Below, one piece after another: positions 7,795-16,153 of a stretch of DNA of 64,000 nucleotides. Each line of letters starts with the position of its first letter. The first letter of the stretch is position 1. A program made the translations under genes and the position numbers. The DNA lies in the NCBI RefSeq assembly GCF_002104765.1, contig NZ_NCXM01000012.1, forward strand, positions 107,207 through 171,206, in the 5' to 3' direction. Under the pieces are notes generated by a model that saw only the letters and a list, made by a program, of their open reading frames with translations, was not told the origin of the DNA and did no database searches. This DNA is from Mycolicibacterium vulneris (GTDB taxonomy: Bacteria > Actinomycetota > Actinomycetes > Mycobacteriales > Mycobacteriaceae).

Positions 7795-10035
7795 TCAGCC
7801 GGCGAGTTCGTCGTTCGACGTGCCGCGCGGCGCGTCCAGCCGGTAGCGGATCAGCCGCGAGCTGTTGGCCACCACCGCCACCGATGACGCGTTGTGCAGG
7901 ATCGCGGCCAGCACGGGGGACAGGGCGCCGCCCGCGCCGATGATCAGCCCGGCGGCGTTGACGGCGATGGACATGCCGTAGTTCTCCCGGATGACGTCGA
8001 CCGCGCGGGCGCCCAGGTCGCGCACGTCGAGCAGGCGGTGCAGGTCGTCGTTGGCCAGCGCCACGTCGGCGGTCTCGACGGCGACGTCGGTTCCGGCCAG
8101 CCCCATCGCGATCCCGATGTCGGCGGCGGCCAGCGCGGGCGCGTCGTTGATGCCGTCACCCACCATGCCGACGGTGTAGCCCTCGTCCTGCAGGTCGCGC
8201 ACCGCCGCGAGCTTGTCCTCCGGCATCACCTCGGCGCGCCATTCGTCGATCCCGAGCTCGCCGGCCACCACCTCGGCGATGTCCGGGTGATCGCCGGTGA
8301 GCATGACGATGCGGCGAATACCGTTGGCGCGCAGCTTGTTCAGCACGTCGGAGGCCTCGGGGCGCACCTCGTCGCGCAGGCTGATCAATCCCACCAGCTT
8401 GCCGTCGACGGCCAGCAGCAGCGGGGTCTCGGCCTGGCGGCGCAGCCGGTCCACCCACTCCGACGCCTTCTTGGACACCCGCACGTTTTCGGCGCGCAGC
8501 AGTCCGGGGCTGCCCAGCAGCAAGGTCCGGCCGTCAGCCCAGGTCCGCATGCCCAAACCCACCAGGACCTCGCACTCCTCGTGCGGCGGGATGGTGATGT
8601 GCCGTTCCTCGGTGGACCGGATCACCGCCTCGGCCAGCGGGTGCCGGGAGTGGATCTCCGAGCTGGCCGCATACGCCAGCACCTGTTCGGGCTGCCAATC
8701 CTTGTGCAACGCAATGATATTGGTGACCACCGGACGTCCGACGGTCAGCGTGCCGGTCTTGTCGAACACGATCGCGTCCACCCGGCCGGCCTGCTCGAGG
8801 TGCGAGCCGCCCTTGATCAGGATGCCGCGGCGGGCGCCGTTGCCGATCGCCGCGCTGATCGCGGTGGGGGTGGCCAGGCCCACCGCGCACGGGCAGGCGA
8901 TCAGCAGCATGGTCATCGCCCGGCGGACGTCGCCGGTGATCGCCAGCGTGATGGCGGAGACGATGAACGAGGTGGGAACGAAACGGCGGGAGAAGTTTTC
9001 GCCGACGGTCTGGATCGGCGCCCGGTCGTGCTGGGCCTCCTCGACCCGGGCGATGATGCGGCCGATGGTGGTCTGGTTGCCGACGGCGCGGGCCTGCACC
9101 ACCAGGCGTCCGCGCACCACCACCGAACCGGCGTGCACGTGCGCGCCGACCAGCACGCTGACCGGCAGATTCTCCCCGGTGATCGCGGACTGGTTGACGA
9201 TCGCCTCGCCGTCGACCACCTCGCCGTCGACCGGGATGGCGACGTGGTCGTGGACCACCACCTCGTCGCCGATCTGCACGGTGTCGATCGGCACCTGAAC
9301 CTCGGTGCTGGCGCCGGGGGCCCCAGAAGGATCCGGGAGCCGGATCCAGGCCGTGTCCTGGCTGCCGCGCAGCAGCTCCGAGATGGCGCGGCGGGTCCGG
9401 CGCAACGTCAGATCCTGGAGGTACTCACCGATATTGAGCAACCACAGCACCGTGAGCGCGACGACGTTCTCCCGCAGCACCAGGCTCGCCACGGTCGCCG
9501 CCGACACCAGCGCGTCGGTGCCGGCCTTGCCGGAGCGCAGCGAGCGCAGCGCGCCGCGCAGGAACGGATACCCGGTGAACACGGTGACGCCGGTGGCGAA
9601 CACCCGGCCGCTGGGTCCCAGCAGCGGCGGCCGCGCGAAGACGTAGCGGCGCACCCCGAGCAGGGCGAGCGCGGCGCCGCCGATGACCATGCGCAGCACG
9701 TCGGCGTTGCGGATCTCCGAGGAATGCGGCGCGCGGGCCGGGATCAGGTCGGCGGCGACGTGCAACGCCTCGCCGATGGCGGCCAGCACCGCGGAGCGGT
9801 CACAGCGCCGCGGCGAGTACCAGACGACGACCGATCCGGTTCGCGGGTAGGCGTGCACAACGCGCACGCCCTCACACTTGGCGACCGCCTCTTCGACCGC
9901 CACGGCGCGCCGGGAGCTGGCGCGCACCCAGTCGACGGCGACCCGCATGCGTCCGGCCGCATCCGAAACGACATGCAGCGCAGGGTCTTCGGTTCGCTCC
10001 TCGCCTGCGATGTCGGGGACTAGGGCGAGTTCCAT
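7795..10035 (-). CDS. ctpC: P1B-type metal-exporting ATPase CtpC
   Basis: 746 aa, closely following Mtb CtpC. An HMA-like N-terminal region without a CxxC motif precedes membrane segments, the actuator ITGENLPVS, the metal-site ACPCAVGLATPT, phosphorylation loop DKTGTLT, and hinge MVGDGINDAPA. CtpC exports metal from the cytosol; in Mtb it is linked to zinc resistance and also studied for manganese. The N-terminus is about 20 residues longer than the remembered Mtb form; the ATG at 10035 is kept because it lies 10 bp after the stop of the PacL1-like gene. Functionally paired with that neighbour. Confidence 0.93.
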   Translation of the reverse strand: MELALVPDIAGEERTEDPALHVVSDAAGRMRVAVDWVRASSRRAVAVEEAVAKCEGVRVVHAYPRTGSVVVWYSPRRCDRSAVLAAIGEALHVAADLIPARAPHSSEIRNADVLRMVIGGAALALLGVRRYVFARPPLLGPSGRVFATGVTVFTGYPFLRGALRSLRSGKAGTDALVSAATVASLVLRENVVALTVLWLLNIGEYLQDLTLRRTRRAISELLRGSQDTAWIRLPDPSGAPGASTEVQVPIDTVQIGDEVVVHDHVAIPVDGEVVDGEAIVNQSAITGENLPVSVLVGAHVHAGSVVVRGRLVVQARAVGNQTTIGRIIARVEEAQHDRAPIQTVGENFSRRFVPTSFIVSAITLAITGDVRRAMTMLLIACPCAVGLATPTAISAAIGNGARRGILIKGGSHLEQAGRVDAIVFDKTGTLTVGRPVVTNIIALHKDWQPEQVLAYAASSEIHSRHPLAEAVIRSTEERHITIPPHEECEVLVGLGMRTWADGRTLLLGSPGLLRAENVRVSKKASEWVDRLRRQAETPLLLAVDGKLVGLISLRDEVRPEASDVLNKLRANGIRRIVMLTGDHPDIAEVVAGELGIDEWRAEVMPEDKLAAVRDLQDEGYTVGMVGDGINDAPALAAADIGIAMGLAGTDVAVETADVALANDDLHRLLDVRDLGARAVDVIRENYGMSIAVNAAGLIIGAGGALSPVLAAILHNASSVAVVANSSRLIRYRLDAPRGTSNDELAG

Positions 10036-10045
10036 ATCGCTTCGA

Positions 10046-10327
10046 TCAGTGCTCGTGGTCGTGGATGTCGGCGATCGAGGGGGTGGGCGCCTCCTCGCCG
10101 ATGCGCTCGCGGGCCTCGGCCATGACGTCGGCCAGCTTGAGGCGCGCCGACTCGGCGGCCTCCTCGGCCTTGCGGGTGCCGCGCAGTCCGAGCTCGGCGC
10201 CCTTGACCGCGGTCTCGTGCAGCGGCGCCTTGGCCGCGGCCTTGCGCACCACCTCGTAGGCGGTCACGCCGACCAACCCGGTGACCACCGTGCCTGCCGC
10301 CTTCGCCAGGAGCCCGTACACCGCCAT
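10046..10327 (-). CDS. pacL1: PacL1-like P-ATPase-associated membrane protein (DUF1490)
   Basis: 93 aa. One N-terminal hydrophobic segment (AAGTVVTGLVGVTAYEVV) is followed by an Ala/Glu-rich helix and the C-terminal metal-binding tail DIHDHEH (residues 87-93). In Mtb, PacL1 (Rv3269) has this length and a DxHDHxH tail, binds zinc, and scaffolds CtpC in membrane efflux platforms. It lies 10 bp upstream of ctpC on the same strand, so the two are one operon. The tail contains three His and two Asp as expected for a zinc site. Confidence 0.9.
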   Translation of the reverse strand: MAVYGLLAKAAGTVVTGLVGVTAYEVVRKAAAKAPLHETAVKGAELGLRGTRKAEEAAESARLKLADVMAEARERIGEEAPTPSIADIHDHEH

Positions 10328-10439
10328 TGCCGCAACCTTCCTATCGTCTCAGCGTTAAGCCCATGCTTGCACGACGTTAACATCGAAATATAGCGATATC
10401 AATATGTATCGCGGACGTGGTTGTGCCGGTCGCCGGGCC
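10328..10439 (-). promoter_or_regulatory. AT-rich promoter region of the pacL1-ctpC operon
   Basis: 112 bp between the TIGR03089-type gene and pacL1. Bases 10380-10415 are strikingly AT-rich for this genome and contain GATATC with flanking ATCG/CGAT and CGATA/TATCG half-sites. This fits a promoter with a metal-sensing repressor site, but no known operator consensus is matched, so the regulator is unknown. Confidence 0.4.
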
Positions 10440-11168
10440 TTACAGCACCCTGGTGACTTTCTCGGTCTCGATTCGGCGCTCTTGTCCGGCCGGGTCGGCG
10501 TTGGCCACCTGCACCAGCGAGCCGCCGACGGCCATGATCGCCAGCAGGCCGTCCACCAGTTCCGCGGGCTCCGACCACGACGCGCCGGACAGCACCCGGT
10601 CGCTCGACGTCAAACCCCTTGCCGCCGCGGAGCTTTGACAATCGGCCAGCACCTCGTCAACCGATCGCCCGGCCAGCGCCGGCCCCGGGCTCGGCTCGGG
10701 CACGATCTGATCACCGTGCACCCGCACCGCGGTCGCGTAGTCCGTCACGCCGATCGGCAGGTTGGGTGCCGGGCGGCCGAACGGATCCAGCGACAGCACC
10801 GCCACCTCACCCCCCGATACCGCCGCGCTTACGGCGACGTCCGCCTCGTCCAGTCGCTGCGCGGTGCACAGCGCGAGGTCGGCCGGGCCCGCCAGCACCG
10901 CCTCGGCACCGATCCACCACACCCCGAACAGCACGGCCGCCGTCTGCCAGTGCGCAGGCAACAGGATCGCCACCCGGCTGCTCGGTCCGGCGCCCAACTC
11001 GTCGCGCAGCAGGTTGCCCGTCTTGGCGGCCCAGTTGGCCAGCGTCACACCGGACAGTTCGATGCGCTCGCCGGTCGCGTCGTCGTAGTAGGTGATGCGC
11101 GGGCCCACCGGATCGGCCCGCAGCATCGGATCGAGGATGGCCCCGCTCAGCGTGCTCAGTTGATGCAC
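10440..11168 (-). CDS. TIGR03089-family protein (AMP-binding-enzyme-like N-terminal domain)
   Basis: 242 aa, related to Mtb Rv3268. It resembles the first part of adenylate-forming enzymes (VTLANWAAKTGNLLRDELG, VAILLPAHWQTAAVLFGVWW) but lacks the ATP-binding P-loop and the rest of the acyl-activating fold, so catalysis is unlikely. The GTG at 11168 overlaps the end of the upstream lcp gene by 13 bases, indicating translational coupling. Function unknown; the coupling suggests a link to cell-envelope work. Confidence 0.8.
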   Translation of the reverse strand: MHQLSTLSGAILDPMLRADPVGPRITYYDDATGERIELSGVTLANWAAKTGNLLRDELGAGPSSRVAILLPAHWQTAAVLFGVWWIGAEAVLAGPADLALCTAQRLDEADVAVSAAVSGGEVAVLSLDPFGRPAPNLPIGVTDYATAVRVHGDQIVPEPSPGPALAGRSVDEVLADCQSSAAARGLTSSDRVLSGASWSEPAELVDGLLAIMAVGGSLVQVANADPAGQERRIETEKVTRVL

Positions 11169-12628
11169 TCCGGCTTGTCGGAGCCGGCGGTCAGGATCGG
11201 TGAGGGCGCGGGGACCCTGGGGTCGGCCGCCACAGCGCCTGCGGTGGACACCTTGGCGGGCACGATCTCCGCGCCGCCGGACAGGCCCGAGCCCGGACCG
11301 CTGTAGTCGTTGGCCAGCAGCACCCGCACCGCGCCCGGCGCAAGCGAGGTGTCGGCGACCACCGGCAGCCCACCCAATTCCTTGGAGACCTCCTTCGCCC
11401 CCAGGTCGTCGCTCTTGGCGGCGCGCACCTGGCTGGCCTTGACGTGGCCGCTGTCGTTATTGCCCACCGTACCCGTGGCAAACCCCTTGGAGCTCAACAC
11501 GTCTGACACGGCCGAGGCCAGGCCGTTGATGTCGGTGTCGTTGAGCACGCTGGCGGTGGTCTTCGCCGGGGTGTACGCGATCTCCTCGGTCTTGCCCTGC
11601 TCCTGGTCGTGCAGCAGGCCAGCCACCCAGTCGGCCACCTGATGCGGATCCAGCCGCACCACGCTCTGCATGCCGTCGTCGCTCCAGCCAGCGCCGTCGA
11701 GCACCGGAATGGTGGCGAAGGCGACGTTGCCGCCGGCCAGCTTCTGCATCTGCTGCACGAAATCCATGACGTCCCAACCCGCGGAGATCACCACCGAGCG
11801 CTGGACGGCGGCCTCCAACCGCTTGACCGTGCTGGGGCTGGACAGCGTCTGGCCGGAGATGACCCGGTGGGCCAGCGAGGCCATCACCACCTGCTGGCGC
11901 ACCACCCGGTCCAGGTCGCCGCGCGGCAGCTCGTGGCGCTGACGCACGAAGCTGAGCGCCTCGGGACCGTTGAGTCGCTGCGGGCCGGCCGGGAAGTCGG
12001 CACCCGAAAGTGGTTCGAACACCGGCTCCTTGAGGCAGACGTCGACACCGCCGAGGGCGTCGGTGATCAGCGAGAAGCCGAGCAGGCCGATCTCGGCGTA
12101 GTGGTCGACCGTGACGCCGGTGAGGTCGGCGACGGTCTTGATCAGCGCCTCGCGACCGGCCTCGGTGCCCTGCGCGGCGGCCTCGGTAGCGGAGGCACCG
12201 GCCTTGACCAGGGCGGTGCGCTTGGCCTCCCGGGTCTGGCCGTAGACGCCGTTGATCTTGGTCTTGCCCAGACCCGGGGCGGCGACGTAGGAGTCGCGGG
12301 GGATAGAGATCGCGGTGGCCGACTTCCCGTTGTTGGGGATGCGGATCAGGATGATCGTGTCGGTGTTGGTGGCTTCCTCGTCGCCGGCCTTCAGCGTGTC
12401 CAGTTCCTCCTGCGACAACGGGTTGCCGTGCGCATCGGTGCGGCTGTCCAGCCCGACCAGCAGGATGTCGATCGCGCCGTCGTCGCCGCCCTTGCCCAGC
12501 GAGGGCGCGGACATGTGAAAGATCCCGTCTTCGAAAGACCGGACGTTGCTCCACGCGATCCCGGTGCCGAGGACGACCGCGAGCGTCAGCGCGGTGGCGA
12601 TCACACGAACCACACGTTCCACAGGCAT
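11156..12628 (-). CDS. lcp1: LytR-CpsA-Psr family ligase Lcp1
   Basis: 490 aa. A single N-terminal membrane helix (VIATALTLAVVLGTGIAW) anchors an extracytoplasmic LCP domain with NTDTIILIRIPNNGK, the catalytic ISIPRDSYV and KINGVYGQ, and FVRQRHELPRGDLDR. A LytR_C-type domain (SVLNDTDINGLASAVSDVL) lies near residue 370. Mtb Rv3267 (Lcp1) joins arabinogalactan to peptidoglycan. It is divergent from rmlD, which makes the rhamnose of the same linker, so the region groups linker synthesis with attachment. Confidence 0.92.
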   Translation of the reverse strand: MPVERVVRVIATALTLAVVLGTGIAWSNVRSFEDGIFHMSAPSLGKGGDDGAIDILLVGLDSRTDAHGNPLSQEELDTLKAGDEEATNTDTIILIRIPNNGKSATAISIPRDSYVAAPGLGKTKINGVYGQTREAKRTALVKAGASATEAAAQGTEAGREALIKTVADLTGVTVDHYAEIGLLGFSLITDALGGVDVCLKEPVFEPLSGADFPAGPQRLNGPEALSFVRQRHELPRGDLDRVVRQQVVMASLAHRVISGQTLSSPSTVKRLEAAVQRSVVISAGWDVMDFVQQMQKLAGGNVAFATIPVLDGAGWSDDGMQSVVRLDPHQVADWVAGLLHDQEQGKTEEIAYTPAKTTASVLNDTDINGLASAVSDVLSSKGFATGTVGNNDSGHVKASQVRAAKSDDLGAKEVSKELGGLPVVADTSLAPGAVRVLLANDYSGPGSGLSGGAEIVPAKVSTAGAVAADPRVPAPSPILTAGSDKPECIN

Positions 12629-12726
12629 CCCACTACATTACTTGCGACACAGGAGCTTCACGGGTAACGAAGCCCCGCGTGCCCCGGGCTTGGCCCCTGG
12701 ATTTCGGGCCATGCCAAACTCGAACC

Positions 12727-13644
12727 ATGTCGGGCAGGATTGTGATCGCCGGCGCCGGTGGGCAGCTGGGCGGCTATTTGACCTCGCTAACAGCACGTCA
12801 GGGCCGCGACGCCCTGTCGCTCACGTCGTCGCAGTGGGACATCACCGACCCCGCGGCCGCCGAGCGGATCGTGCAGCCCGGCGACGTGGTGATCAACTGC
12901 GCGGCCTACACCAACGTCGACGGCGCCGAGAGCGACGAGGCCGGCGCGTTCGCGGTCAACGAAACCGGCCCCGGGCACATCGCCCGCGCCTGCGCGCAGG
13001 CCGGCGCGCAGCTGGTCCACGTCTCCACCGACTACGTGTTCAACGGGGACTTCGGCGGCGCGGCGCCCCGGCCGTACGAGCCCACCGATCAAACCGCGCC
13101 GCAGAGTGTGTACGCCCGCAGCAAGGTCGCGGGGGAGCGGGCTGTGCTGGCGGCGCTGCCGGAGGCGGTCGTGGTCCGCACCGCCTGGGTCTACACCGGC
13201 GGCACCGGCAAGGACTTCGTCGCCGTCATGCGCCGGCTGGCCGCCGGGGACGGTCCGGTGGACGTGGTGCACGACCAGACCGGCTCCCCGACCTACGTCG
13301 GCGACCTGGCGGCCGCGCTGCTGCAGATCGTCGACGACGGTGTGCCCGGTCCAATCCTGCACGCCGCCAACGAGGGTGCGTGCTCGCGGTTCGAACAGGC
13401 CCGCGCCGTCTTCGAGGAGTGCGGCGCCGATCCGGAGCGGGTGCGACCGGTCACTACCGACCACTTCCCCCGCCCGGCACCCCGCCCGGCCTACTCCGCG
13501 CTGTCCAGCGGACAGTCCGTGGCGGCGGGAATGCGGCCGCTGAGGCCTTGGCGCCCTGCGCTTGTCGCGGCCCTGGCCGCCTCTCAAAGCAACGTTGATG
13601 GCGCTGTTGGGGCCGATCGACCGTTACCCTCTACGCGTGACTGA
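12727..13644 (+). CDS. rmlD: dTDP-4-dehydrorhamnose reductase RmlD
   Basis: 305 aa, last step of dTDP-rhamnose synthesis for the arabinogalactan linker. It has the N-terminal NAD(P) motif GAGGQLGGYL, INCAAYTNVDGAE, STDYVFNG and the YARSK pair of the SDR active site. The ATG at 12727 was chosen over an upstream in-frame ATG because the Rossmann strand begins at once after it and because CAAACT plus six bases precedes it, a leaderless-type spacing. The end overlaps wbbL by 8 bases. Confidence 0.93.
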   Translation: MSGRIVIAGAGGQLGGYLTSLTARQGRDALSLTSSQWDITDPAAAERIVQPGDVVINCAAYTNVDGAESDEAGAFAVNETGPGHIARACAQAGAQLVHVSTDYVFNGDFGGAAPRPYEPTDQTAPQSVYARSKVAGERAVLAALPEAVVVRTAWVYTGGTGKDFVAVMRRLAAGDGPVDVVHDQTGSPTYVGDLAAALLQIVDDGVPGPILHAANEGACSRFEQARAVFEECGADPERVRPVTTDHFPRPAPRPAYSALSSGQSVAAGMRPLRPWRPALVAALAASQSNVDGAVGADRPLPSTRD

Positions 13645-14527
13645 CGTCCTGCCGGTCGTGACGGTGACCTACTCACCGGGCCCGCACCTGGAGCGCTTCC
13701 TGGCCTCGCTGTCGCTGGCCACCGAGCGAGAGGTGTGCGTGCTGCTGGCCGACAACGGCTCCACCGACGGCACCCCCGAGGCCGCCGTCGAGCGCTATCC
13801 CAACGTGCGGCTGTTCCACACCGGGGCCAACCTCGGCTACGGGACCGCGGTGAATCGCGCCGTCGCACGGCTGGACCCCGAGGACGACTGGGTCATCGTC
13901 GCCAACCCGGACGTGCAGTGGGGCCCGGGCAGCATCGACGAACTGCTGGACGCCGCGTCGCGCTGGCCGCGCGCCGGTGCGCTGGGCCCGCTGGTCCGCG
14001 ATCCCGACGGGTCGGTGTATCCGTCGGCGCGGCACCTGCCCAGCCTGATCCGCGGCGGCATGCACGCGGTCGTCGGGCCGTTTTGGAAGCGCAACCCGTG
14101 GTCGGCGGCGTACCGCCAGGAGCGGCTGGAGCCCAGCGAGCGGCCGGTGGGCTGGCTGTCGGGGGCCTGCCTGCTGGTGCGTCGCTCGGCGTTCGGCCAG
14201 ATCGGCGGGTTCGACGAGCGCTACTTCATGTACATGGAAGACGTCGACCTCGGCGACCGGCTCGGCAAGGCCGGCTGGCTGTCCGTCTACGTGCCGTCGG
14301 CGGAAGTGCTGCACCACAAGGGCCATTCCACCGGCGGGGATCCGGCCAACCACCTGGCCGCCCACCACAAGAGCACGTATATGTTCCTGGCCGACCGGCA
14401 TTCCGGTTGGCTGCGCGCTCCGCTGCGCTGGACCCTGCGCGCCTCGCTGGCGGTGCGGTCCCGCCTGATGGTGCGCAGCGCGCTGCGCGCCTCCGGACGG
14501 CGGAAACTGGCAGAAGGGCGACACTGA
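13637..14527 (+). CDS. wbbL: Rhamnosyltransferase WbbL
   Basis: 296 aa, GT2-family enzyme that adds rhamnose to decaprenyl-PP-GlcNAc to make the linker between arabinogalactan and peptidoglycan; essential in Mtb. Visible are PVVTVTYSPGPHLERFL, the nucleotide-sugar-site DNGSTDGTP, ANPDVQWGPGS and ERYFMYMEDVDLGDRL. The frame is open further upstream, but the GTG at 13637 (VTDVLPV) matches Mtb WbbL. TACCCT at 13625-13630 followed by six bases before the GTG could be an internal leaderless promoter. Confidence 0.93.
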   Translation: MTDVLPVVTVTYSPGPHLERFLASLSLATEREVCVLLADNGSTDGTPEAAVERYPNVRLFHTGANLGYGTAVNRAVARLDPEDDWVIVANPDVQWGPGSIDELLDAASRWPRAGALGPLVRDPDGSVYPSARHLPSLIRGGMHAVVGPFWKRNPWSAAYRQERLEPSERPVGWLSGACLLVRRSAFGQIGGFDERYFMYMEDVDLGDRLGKAGWLSVYVPSAEVLHHKGHSTGGDPANHLAAHHKSTYMFLADRHSGWLRAPLRWTLRASLAVRSRLMVRSALRASGRRKLAEGRH

Positions 14528-14528
14528 G

Positions 14529-15620
14529 GTGGCAGATCTTTCGCGGGGTCCCGAAGTCGATGTGGTGATCCTGGTCGGCGGCAAGGGCACCCGGCTGCGG
14601 CCGCTGACCCTCTCGGCACCCAAGCCCATGCTGCCCACCGCGGGGCTGCCGTTCCTCACGCATCTGCTGTCGCGGGTCGCCGCGGCCGGCATCGAGCACG
14701 TCATCCTCAGCACGTCGTATCAGGCCGCGGTGTTCGAGGCGGAGTTCGGCGACGGCTCCAAACTCGGCCTGCAGATCGAATACGTCACCGAGGAGCATCC
14801 GCTGGGCACCGGCGGCGGCATCGCCAACGTCGCCGGGCACCTGCGGCACGACACCGTGATGGTGTTCAACGGCGATGTGCTCTCCGGGGCCGACCTGGGC
14901 CAGATGCTCGACTTCCACTCCGCCCAGCAGTCCGACGTCACCCTGCACCTGGTGCGGGTGGGTGACCCGCGGGCGTTCGGCTGCGTGACCACCGACGACA
15001 ACGGTTGGGTCACCGCGTTCGTGGAGAAGACGCAGGACCCGCCGACCGACCAGATCAACGCCGGAACCTACGTCTTCTGCCGCCAGGTGATCGACCGGAT
15101 TCCGCGCGGCCGGGAGGTCTCGGTGGAGCGTGAGGTGTTCCCCGCGCTGCTGTCCGACCCCGGCGTGAAGGTGTGCGGCTACGTCGACGCCAGCTACTGG
15201 CGCGACATGGGCACGCCCGAGGACTTCGTCCGCGGCTCGGCGGATCTGGTGCGCGGCATCGCCCCGTCGCCGGCGCTGCACGGCCACCGCGGCGAGCAGC
15301 TGGTGCACGACGGCGCCGCGGTGTCGCCGGGCGCGGTGCTGATTGGCGGCACGGTCGTCGGGCGGGGCGCTGAGATCGGTCCGGGCGTCCGGCTGGACGG
15401 CGCGGTGATCTTCGACGGCGTCAAGGTCGAGGCCGGCAGCGTGATCGAGCGCTCGATCATCGGCTTCGGCGCGCGCATCGGCCCGCGGGCGCTGATCCGC
15501 GACGGCGTGATCGGCGACGGCGCCGACATCGGGGCGCGCTGCGAGTTGCTGCGCGGCGCCCGGGTGTGGCCCGGTGTGTCGATTCCCGACGGCGGCATCC
15601 GCTACTCGTCTGACGTCTAG
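14529..15620 (+). CDS. manC: Mannose-1-phosphate guanylyltransferase (ManC-type)
   Basis: 363 aa. N-terminal nucleotidyltransferase with GGKGTRLRPLTLSAPKPML, FNGDVLSG and the sugar-site VEKT, then a left-handed beta-helix of hexapeptide repeats from about residue 250 (VSPGAVLIGGTVVGRGAEIG). It makes GDP-mannose for phosphatidylinositol mannosides, lipomannan and glycans. Mtb Rv3264c has been labelled manB, manC or rmlA2; the older thymidylyl reading is less likely beside pmmA and manA at 22-26 kb. The GTG lies 1 base after the wbbL stop. Its end overlaps the NUDIX gene of the other strand by 4 bases (CTAG). Confidence 0.88.
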   Translation: MADLSRGPEVDVVILVGGKGTRLRPLTLSAPKPMLPTAGLPFLTHLLSRVAAAGIEHVILSTSYQAAVFEAEFGDGSKLGLQIEYVTEEHPLGTGGGIANVAGHLRHDTVMVFNGDVLSGADLGQMLDFHSAQQSDVTLHLVRVGDPRAFGCVTTDDNGWVTAFVEKTQDPPTDQINAGTYVFCRQVIDRIPRGREVSVEREVFPALLSDPGVKVCGYVDASYWRDMGTPEDFVRGSADLVRGIAPSPALHGHRGEQLVHDGAAVSPGAVLIGGTVVGRGAEIGPGVRLDGAVIFDGVKVEAGSVIERSIIGFGARIGPRALIRDGVIGDGADIGARCELLRGARVWPGVSIPDGGIRYSSDV

Positions 15621-16153
15621 GCGCCCGTGGCCCGGGCGACCAGATAGGCCAGCGCGTGATCCGTCCCCTCCGGCAGTGCGTCAGCGGGCCACCAGCGCAG
15701 GTCCTCCGACTCGTCGCTGATCGCGATCTGCGCGCCGGCCGGCGCGTGCCCGACGAACTGCAGATCCAGATGGCGGGTCGGCACTCCCAGCGAGCAGGTC
15801 ACCGGATGCACGTGCACCGCGGCCAGTCGGGGCTCGATGCGCAGCCCGTCGATCCCGGACTCCTCGGTGGCCTCGCGCAGCGCCGCCGCGAGGACGTCGG
15901 CGTCGTCATCGTCGCAATGGCCGCCAAGCTGCACCCACCGGCCCACGCGGGGATGCAGGGTCAGCAGCACCTGCTTGCCGGCGTGGTCGAGCACCAGCGC
16001 CGACGCGGTGACGTGGCCGGGTACGCACTCGCGCAGGCACGCGTCGGCGCGGGCGTGCACGAACGCGAGCACGGCGTGCCGCAAGGAATCCTGGGCCGGG
16101 TCGGGGGGCTCCCAGTCCGACAGCACGGCGATCGCCGATTCCCGAACGCTCAT
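15617..16153 (-). CDS. NUDIX hydrolase
   Basis: 178 aa. The NUDIX box is seen as GGHCDDDDADVLAAALREAT followed by EESGI near residues 75-98; it keeps the REATEE core that binds Mg2+, with Asp at the first acidic site. It should cleave nucleoside diphosphate-linked compounds; substrate unknown. The ATG at 16153 overlaps the stop of mamA by 4 bases (ATGA), so it is translationally coupled to the DNA methylase. The frame continues upstream as an antisense shadow of mamA and was ignored. Confidence 0.87.
   Translation of the reverse strand: MSVRESAIAVLSDWEPPDPAQDSLRHAVLAFVHARADACLRECVPGHVTASALVLDHAGKQVLLTLHPRVGRWVQLGGHCDDDDADVLAAALREATEESGIDGLRIEPRLAAVHVHPVTCSLGVPTRHLDLQFVGHAPAGAQIAISDESEDLRWWPADALPEGTDHALAYLVARATGA

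Noticed and set aside
7894..10023. 709-codon plus-strand frame opposite ctpC
   Set aside because: Asp/His/Gly-rich mirror of ctpC, without domain or ribosome binding site.
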